DNA from: Desulfovibrio sp.
GTDB lineage: Bacteria > Desulfobacterota > Desulfovibrionia > Desulfovibrionales > Desulfovibrionaceae
Assembly: GCA_022837365.1 (NCBI GenBank)
Contig: JALHHV010000086.1
Location: 6,631-12,667, forward strand
Length of the DNA: 6,037 nucleotides
Direction of reading: 5' to 3'
Position 1 is the first letter of the stretch. The number at the start of each line of letters is the position of its first letter. Shown one piece after another: positions 1-6,037 of this stretch. Made by a program: the position numbers and the translations under genes. Under the pieces are notes generated by a model, which was not told where the DNA came from, did no database searches, and worked only from the letters and a program-made list of their open reading frames with translations.

Positions 1-45
1 ACCCGACTTTGAGCTTAAATTCACAACCTCACCAAGGGAGCAGGC
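1..45 (+). promoter_or_regulatory. Leader and ribosome binding site of the atp operon
   Basis: This short stretch precedes the first gene and is less GC-rich than the coding DNA after it. The purine run AAGGGAG at 34-40 lies 5 bases before the ATG at 46 and is a good Shine-Dalgarno match. There is no room for a complete promoter and I see no convincing -35/-10 pair, so the operon promoter, or an upstream co-transcribed gene, must lie to the left of the window. Whether stop triplets such as TGA at 10-12 or TAA at 16-18 end an upstream gene cannot be decided here. Confidence 0.6.
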
Positions 46-462
46 ATGATCGATCTGAACATCACCTTCTTCTTCCAGTTGGTGAACTTCCTTGTGACGC
101 TGGTTGTCCTGAATGCCATCCTCATCCGGCCGGTGCGGGATATCATCAGACAGCGGCGTGACAAGATGTCCGGTCTTCTCGGCGAATCGGAGCAGTTCGC
201 CGGTCAGGCCGACGCCAAGCTGAAGAATTACGAGGCCACCCTTGTCAAGGCCCGCGCCGAAGCCACGGCCGAGCGCGACAAGGCCCGCGCCGAGGGCGTG
301 GCCCGGGAGCAGGTGATCCTGGCCGACGCCGGCAGGCAGGCCCAGGACTACCTGGAAAAGTCCCGGCAGGAGGTGGCCGCCCAGGTGAAGACCGCCATGG
401 ACACCCTGAAGGGGCAGGTCGACGCGCTGGCCGCCAAGGCTACCGCCAAGGTGCTGGGCTAA
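46..462 (+). CDS. atpF': F0F1 ATP synthase subunit b' (short b-type stalk subunit)
   Basis: Peripheral-stalk subunit of the F-type ATP synthase, anchored in the cytoplasmic membrane and paired with the b subunit encoded next. The 138-residue protein has one hydrophobic N-terminal segment (about residues 6-28, beginning FFFQLVNFLVTLVVL). An Arg-rich turn (about 29-40, RPVRDIIRQRR) follows, and the rest is a charged, Ala/Glu/Lys/Arg-rich helix expected to form a coiled coil. This matches the short b family: one membrane anchor with no cleavable signal. The ATG start has a Shine-Dalgarno AAGGGAG 5 bases upstream. It is the first gene of the cluster, and the next gene encodes a second, longer b-type protein, so a b/b' heterodimer is inferred, as in chloroplasts and photosynthetic bacteria. 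Which copy is named b and which b' follows convention; the assignment to the b/b' family is firm. Confidence 0.93.
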   Translation: MIDLNITFFFQLVNFLVTLVVLNAILIRPVRDIIRQRRDKMSGLLGESEQFAGQADAKLKNYEATLVKARAEATAERDKARAEGVAREQVILADAGRQAQDYLEKSRQEVAAQVKTAMDTLKGQVDALAAKATAKVLG

Positions 463-486
463 GACACCACGTCAGTGCGCAACAGC

Positions 487-494
487 AAGGAGGG
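487..494 (+). promoter_or_regulatory. Ribosome binding site that places the atpF start at TTG 502
   Basis: AAGGAGGG is a near-perfect Shine-Dalgarno sequence. It sits 7 bases before TTG 502, which is in frame with the b subunit. It lies inside the longer reading frame that opens at GTG 475, and that GTG has no purine-rich sequence upstream. The site therefore argues for initiation at the TTG. Confidence 0.75.
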
Positions 495-501
495 ATCGGC
501 G

Positions 502-1071
502 TTGAAAGGGCTGAAACACAGTGCAGCGGCGCTCGGACTGGTGCTTGTCACCGCCGGCGTGGCGCTGGCCTCCGAGGGCGGGGGCGAGCACCATGCCGAC
601 TGGGGCAACTTCGCCTTCCGTGTCGCCAACTTCGTCATCTTCATCGGCATCATCTACTGGGCCGCGGGCAAGAAGATTGTGGGCTTCTTCTCCGGCCGCA
701 GGAAGGGCATCGAGCAGGAACTGAACGACCTTGAAAGCCGCAAGGCCGAGGCCGCCAAGAACCTGGCCGACGTCGAGCGCCGCATCGCGAGCCTGGAGCA
801 GGAGCGGCAGGGCATCCTGGCCGAATACCGCGCCCAGGGCGAAGCCATGCAGGCCGCCATCATCGAGAAGGCGGAAAAGACCGCCTCCCAGATCACCGAG
901 CAGGCCGCGCGCACGGCCGAGAACGAGATCAAGCAGGCCATGGAGACCATGCGCGCCGAGATGGCCGACCAGATCATCGCCGCCGCCGAAAAGATGCTTC
1001 AGGAAAAGCTCACTGGTGAGGAGCACGAGAAGCTCATCGACAAATACTTAACGAAGGTGGTGCTCAATTGA
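502..1071 (+). CDS. atpF: F0F1 ATP synthase subunit b with signal-peptide-like N-terminus
   Basis: Second peripheral-stalk subunit, which with b' holds alpha3beta3 still against the turning rotor. I place the start at TTG 502 (189 residues) because AAGGAGGG precedes it at ideal spacing; the frame opens at GTG 475 (198 residues), which has no ribosome binding site. From the TTG, residues 1-23 look like a signal peptide: a basic start (KGLKH), a hydrophobic core (about 8-22), and an Ala-Leu-Ala site at 21-23 followed by SEGGGEHH. A second hydrophobic segment at about 39-56 is the membrane anchor proper. Residues from about 57 onward form a long charged Glu/Lys/Ala/Arg helix, typical of the b dimerisation and delta-binding region. 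Long b subunits with such leaders are known in Deltaproteobacteria; whether the leader is cleaved here is unknown. The stop codon overlaps the atpH start by four bases (TTGA, 1068-1071), which suggests translational coupling. Confidence 0.9.
   Translation: MKGLKHSAAALGLVLVTAGVALASEGGGEHHADWGNFAFRVANFVIFIGIIYWAAGKKIVGFFSGRRKGIEQELNDLESRKAEAAKNLADVERRIASLEQERQGILAEYRAQGEAMQAAIIEKAEKTASQITEQAARTAENEIKQAMETMRAEMADQIIAAAEKMLQEKLTGEEHEKLIDKYLTKVVLN
1053..1060 (+). promoter_or_regulatory. Ribosome binding site supporting the TTG start of atpH
   Basis: GAAGGTGG lies 7 bases upstream of TTG 1068, inside the 3' end of atpF. It supports the TTG as the true start, because the conserved delta N-terminus (ARRYARALF) begins only 7 codons in and no ATG or GTG lies at a better position. 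Confidence 0.6.
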
Positions 1072-1619
1072 CCGGCAACATCGTAGCTCGCAGATACGCC
1101 CGTGCGCTTTTCGCGCTGGGCGCGAAATCGGGCGTCGGTGAGCTCGATAAGCTCGGCAGCGACCTTGCCGCGCTTGCCGGGGCTCTCGACGCGGCGCCCG
1201 AACTTGGCCGCATCTTCCGCAATCCCATCATCACCGCCGATGAGAAGCGGAACGTGATCCTGAAACTGGTCGAGAAGTACGGCGTCAGCGCCACCGTCCG
1301 CAATTTCTGTCTGCTGCTGACGGACAAGGGGCGTCTCGACTGCCTTTCCGACATACAGGCCTTCTACGGCGTTCTCCTCGACGCCGAAAAGGGCGTCATC
1401 CGCGGCGAGCTGATGACGGCCGTTGAACTTGCGGAAGCAAAGCGCGCACAGGTCAAGGCGGCTCTTGAACAGCAGGCCGGACGCAAGCTGGAACTCACCT
1501 TCAGCGTGAACAAGGACATCCTTGGCGGCGTCGTGCTGAAGGTCGGCGACCGGGTGCTGGATGCCAGTCTGCGCGCGCAGTTAGGTATCCTCAAAGACAA
1601 CATCAAGAGGGGTGAGTAG
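1068..1619 (+). CDS. atpH: F0F1 ATP synthase subunit delta (OSCP homologue)
   Basis: Delta sits on top of the alpha3beta3 hexamer and binds the C-terminal ends of the b subunits, joining the stator to F1 on the cytoplasmic side. The 183-residue length is normal for the family. The N-terminal helical domain starts with the conserved ARRYARALF (residues 7-15) and runs to about residue 105. The C-terminal domain carries the family signature at about 148-172 ([18 protein letters not shown], then ASLRAQL), with Gly153-Gly154, Gly160-Asp161 and Asp165-x-Ser167 in the expected places. The start codon is TTG, overlapping the atpF stop as TTGA. The next gene, atpA, begins 4 bases after this stop. Nothing is missing or broken. 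The gene could have been named OSCP in another system; in bacteria it is delta. Confidence 0.97.
   Translation: MTGNIVARRYARALFALGAKSGVGELDKLGSDLAALAGALDAAPELGRIFRNPIITADEKRNVILKLVEKYGVSATVRNFCLLLTDKGRLDCLSDIQAFYGVLLDAEKGVIRGELMTAVELAEAKRAQVKAALEQQAGRKLELTFSVNKDILGGVVLKVGDRVLDASLRAQLGILKDNIKRGE
1607..1616 (+). promoter_or_regulatory. Ribosome binding site that places the atpA start at ATG 1624
   Basis: GAGGGGTGAG at the very end of atpH lies 7 bases before ATG 1624. The alternative in-frame GTG at 1612 falls within this purine run, so it cannot use it as a Shine-Dalgarno sequence. The site favours the ATG, which also gives the usual alpha N-terminus (MQIKAEEIS). Confidence 0.65.
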
Positions 1620-1623
1620 GGCT

Positions 1624-3132
1624 ATGCAGATCAAAGCCGAAGAAATCAGCAAGATCATCGAAGAGCAGATCCAAAGCTATGAGCAGCGGGTCGAGATGAG
1701 CGAAACCGGCACCGTCCTTTCGGTCGGTGACGGCATTGCGCGCGTCTACGGCGTCCGTAACGCCATGGCCATGGAACTGCTCGAGTTCCCCGGCGGTCTC
1801 ATGGGCATGGTGCTGAACCTTGAAGAGGACAACGTGGGTGTTGCTCTTCTGGGTGAAGACACAGGCATCAAGGAAGGCGACCCGGTCAAGCGTACCGGCA
1901 AGATCTTCTCGGTTCCCGTGGGTGACGAGGTCATGGGCCGCGTGCTCAACCCCCTCGGCCAGCCCATTGACGGCCTGGGCCCGCTGGAAGCCAAGGAGTT
2001 CCGCCCCGTGGAACTGAAGGCGCCCGGCATCATCGCCCGCAAGTCGGTGCACCAGCCCATGCCCACCGGCATCAAGGCCATCGACGCCATGACGCCCATC
2101 GGCCGCGGCCAGCGCGAACTGATCATCGGCGACCGCCAGACCGGCAAGACCGCCGTGTGCATCGACGCCATCCTGGCCCAGCGCGATACCGGCATCCGCT
2201 GCTTCTACGTGGCCATCGGCCAGAAGAAGGCGACGGTTGCCCTGGTGGCCGACACCCTGCGCAAGCACGGCGCCATGGAATACACCACCATCATCTCCGC
2301 CACCGCGTCGGAACCCGCGCCGTTGCAGTTCATCTCGGCGTACTCCGGCTGCACCATGGCCGAGTTCTACCGCGACAAGGGCGACCACGCCCTGATCATC
2401 TACGATGACTTGTCCAAGCAGGCCGTGGCCTACCGCCAGATGTCGCTGCTGCTCCGCCGTCCTCCGGGGCGCGAAGCCTACCCCGGCGACGTGTTCTACC
2501 TGCACTCGCGCCTGCTGGAACGCGCGGCCAAGGTCAACGATTCGCTGGGCGCCGGTTCGCTGACCGCCCTGCCGATCATCGAAACCCAGGCCGGCGACGT
2601 GTCCGCGTACATCCCGACCAACGTTATCTCCATCACCGACGGTCAGGTGTACCTGGAACCCAACCTGTTCAACGCGGGCATCCGTCCCGCCATCAACGTC
2701 GGTCTGTCGGTCTCCCGAGTGGGCGGCGCCGCGCAGATCAAGGCGATGAAGCAGGTTGCCGGCACCATGCGCCTGGACCTTGCCCAGTACCGCGAACTGG
2801 CCGCCTTCGCGCAGTTCGGTTCCGACCTCGACAAGGCCACCAAGCAGAAGCTCGACCGTGGCGCGCGCCTGGTGGAACTGCTGAAGCAGCCCCAGTACCA
2901 GCCCATGCCCGTCGAACAGCAGGTCGCCTCCATGTACGCCGCCACCCGCGGCCTGATGGACGACGTGCCCGTGCTGACCATTCGCAAGTTCGAAGCCGAG
3001 ATGCTCGACTTCCTCAAGAACTCGAAGGCCGACATCCTGAACGACATCAAGACCAAGAAGGCTCTCGACGCGGACATCGAAGACCGCCTGAAGGCAGCTG
3101 TTGCCGAGTTCAAAAAGGGCTTCCAAGCCTAG
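1624..3132 (+). CDS. atpA: F0F1 ATP synthase subunit alpha
   Basis: Non-catalytic nucleotide-binding subunit of the alpha3beta3 hexamer in the cytoplasmic F1 head. From ATG 1624 the protein has 502 residues, normal for the family, and begins with the familiar [12 protein letters not shown]. The Walker A motif GDRQTGKT is at 169-176 and the Walker B end of the strand (LIIYDD) is at about 257-262. The [19 protein letters not shown] stretch follows. The family signature [10 protein letters not shown] is at 355-364, and next to it is the arginine finger, Arg365, which reaches into the catalytic site of the neighbouring beta subunit. Compared with my memory of the E. coli protein, about 11 residues are absent from a loop before SLTALPII, which explains why this Arg is 365 and not 376; this is a common length variant. 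An in-frame GTG at 1612 would add four residues (MSRA) but lacks a ribosome binding site. Confidence 0.98.
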   Translation: MQIKAEEISKIIEEQIQSYEQRVEMSETGTVLSVGDGIARVYGVRNAMAMELLEFPGGLMGMVLNLEEDNVGVALLGEDTGIKEGDPVKRTGKIFSVPVGDEVMGRVLNPLGQPIDGLGPLEAKEFRPVELKAPGIIARKSVHQPMPTGIKAIDAMTPIGRGQRELIIGDRQTGKTAVCIDAILAQRDTGIRCFYVAIGQKKATVALVADTLRKHGAMEYTTIISATASEPAPLQFISAYSGCTMAEFYRDKGDHALIIYDDLSKQAVAYRQMSLLLRRPPGREAYPGDVFYLHSRLLERAAKVNDSLGAGSLTALPIIETQAGDVSAYIPTNVISITDGQVYLEPNLFNAGIRPAINVGLSVSRVGGAAQIKAMKQVAGTMRLDLAQYRELAAFAQFGSDLDKATKQKLDRGARLVELLKQPQYQPMPVEQQVASMYAATRGLMDDVPVLTIRKFEAEMLDFLKNSKADILNDIKTKKALDADIEDRLKAAVAEFKKGFQA

Positions 3133-3146
3133 GCGGGAGGTAACCG

Positions 3147-5461
<2,315 letters not shown>

Positions 5462-5471
5462 GGAGTGACCC

Positions 5472-5876
5472 ATGGAAAAGTCGCTCCATCTCGAAATCGT
5501 CACGCCTGACAGGCTCGTGCTCAGCGAGAAGGTCGACTATGTGGGCGCGCCCGGCTACGAGGGCGAATTCGGCATCCTGCCGAACCACATTCCCTTCCTC
5601 TCCGCGCTGAACATCGGCAGCCTGTACTACAAGGCTGGCGGCAAGACGCACTGGATCTTCGTGTCCGGCGGTTTTGCCGAGGTTTCGGACAACAAGGTGA
5701 CCGTGCTGGCCGAATCGGCGGAACGCGCAGAGGACATCGACCTCGAACGCGCCCGCAAGGCCAAGGAACGCGCCGAGCAGCGCCTGGCCCAGGCCAAGGA
5801 AAAGCTCGACGGCGCACGGGCCCAGGCAGCCCTGCAACGCGCCCTGGCGCGCATGAGGGTGCGCGGCGCGGCCTAG
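5472..5876 (+). CDS. atpC: F0F1 ATP synthase subunit epsilon
   Basis: Rotor subunit at the foot of gamma. It couples F1 to the c ring and, through its C-terminal helices, can inhibit ATP hydrolysis. The 134-residue length is normal. Residues 1 to about 86 form the beta-sandwich, with the conserved [21 protein letters not shown] (about 26-46) and FVSGGFAEV. Residues from about 87 on form the two-helix C-terminal domain, rich in Arg, Ala, Glu and Lys. That domain opens with I89-D90-x-x-R93-A94, the I(L)DxxRA pattern linked to ATP binding in epsilon of Bacillus species, so nucleotide-sensitive inhibition is possible here but not shown. AAGGAG, overlapping the atpD stop, lies 6 bases before the ATG. 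It is the last gene of the operon and is followed by a hairpin terminator. Confidence 0.97.
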   Translation: MEKSLHLEIVTPDRLVLSEKVDYVGAPGYEGEFGILPNHIPFLSALNIGSLYYKAGGKTHWIFVSGGFAEVSDNKVTVLAESAERAEDIDLERARKAKERAEQRLAQAKEKLDGARAQAALQRALARMRVRGAA

Positions 5877-5911
5877 CCCGCCGCACACGCCCGGTCCCAA
5901 GACGACATGAG

Positions 5912-5941
5912 ACGGCCCGGAGGGAAACCTCCGGGCCGTTT
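5912..5941 (+). terminator. Rho-independent terminator of the atp operon
   Basis: A perfect 12-bp GC-rich stem (ACGGCCCGGAGG at 5912-5923 against CCTCCGGGCCGT at 5928-5939) closes on a GAAA tetraloop, a stable GNRA-type loop. The U tract is weak: the right arm ends in T and only two more T follow before GCG. The hairpin lies 35 bases after the atpC stop, as expected for an operon end. With so short a U run, some read-through or a role mainly in protecting the 3' end is possible. Confidence 0.8.
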
Positions 5942-5945
5942 GCGT

Positions 5946-6037
5946 ATGGCTTTAGCCAGTTGAAGGAGCGAAGCGACTGAAACAAAAACCCACCCGCTAT
6001 GCGGGTGGAGTCAATAGGTTATACCAAAAAACACCTT
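5946..6037. mobile_element. Possible end of an IS200/IS605-type element (partial, no transposase in window)
   Basis: This non-coding tail holds a small hairpin with a TTTA loop (TGGC 5947-5950, GCCA 5955-5958). Next is a weaker stem with one G-T pair (CAGTTG 5957-5962 with CGACTG 5974-5979) that encloses a direct AGCGA-AGCGA repeat. The 8-bp hairpin at 5990-6008 and the small palindrome GGTTATACC at 6017-6025 complete the set. Subterminal hairpins, often with a TTTA loop and no terminal inverted repeats, are a hallmark of IS200/IS605 elements, and these often sit next to operon terminators. The tail is visibly less GC-rich than the operon. No transposase reading frame is present in the 97 bases after the terminator, so the call rests on DNA structure alone and could be wrong; ordinary intergenic sequence with a convergent terminator is the main alternative. 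Confidence 0.3.
5980..6008 (-). terminator. Possible leftward terminator hairpin with T-rich tail
   Basis: CCACCCGC at 5990-5997 pairs perfectly with GCGGGTGG at 6001-6008 around a TAT loop. Read on the minus strand, the hairpin is followed by GTTTTTGTTT, a good U-rich tail. Read on the plus strand it is followed by AGTCAATAGG and would not terminate well. This would fit a gene beyond the right edge transcribed towards atpC. The same hairpin may instead be the subterminal structure of an IS200/IS605-type element; the two readings are not exclusive. Confidence 0.45.

Noticed and set aside
1612..1623. GTG 1612 as the start of atpA
   Set aside because: It lies within the purine run that serves ATG 1624, and would add MSRA ahead of the standard alpha N-terminus.
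1603..3126. Long minus-strand open frame (507 codons) across all of atpA
   Set aside because: It mirrors atpA almost exactly. Its translation is rich in His, Gly, Val, Leu and Asp with no recognisable domain, as expected when GC-rich codons are read backwards. The plus-strand protein is unmistakable.
6011..6026. TTATAC-like -10 element near the right edge, as a promoter for a downstream gene
   Set aside because: No -35-like hexamer is found at 16-18 bases upstream; that position falls in the hairpin. The triplets are part of the small palindrome GGTTATACC.

Overview
The window is one contiguous block of ATP synthase genes, all on the + strand, in the order b' - b - delta - alpha - gamma - beta - epsilon (atpF', atpF, atpH, atpA, atpG, atpD, atpC). 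The DNA is GC-rich, with codons that mostly end in G or C. A duplicated stalk gene (b' and b), no genes for subunits a and c in the cluster, and a b subunit with a signal-peptide-like N-terminus are typical of Deltaproteobacteria/Desulfobacterota. From remembered gene order I would place it near Desulfovibrio/Nitratidesulfovibrio; this is an inference, not a database result.

Layout: positions 1-45 are a short leader with a ribosome binding site. Positions 46-1071 encode the two membrane-anchored peripheral-stalk subunits. Positions 1068-1619 encode delta, which ties the stalk to the top of F1. Positions 1624-5876 encode the rest of F1 (alpha, gamma, beta, epsilon). Genes are separated by 4-40 bases or overlap (b/delta share TTGA), and each has its own Shine-Dalgarno sequence, so a single translationally coupled operon is expected. 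A 12-bp perfect hairpin at 5912-5939, 35 bases after atpC, closes the operon.

How the genes work together: alpha3beta3 forms the catalytic hexamer, gamma and epsilon form the central rotor, and b, b' and delta form the stator that stops the hexamer turning. The proton- or ion-conducting part (a and the c ring) must be encoded elsewhere in the genome. All key catalytic residues that I can locate in alpha and beta are intact, so the enzyme should be functional.

The coding part is ordinary housekeeping sequence. Points worth a second look are two consecutive TTG starts (502 and 1068), the signal-peptide-like leader on subunit b, and the non-coding tail at 5941-6037. That tail carries two further hairpins and looks like either the edge of an IS200/IS605-type element or a terminator for a convergent gene beyond the window. 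I found no convincing previously undescribed system.
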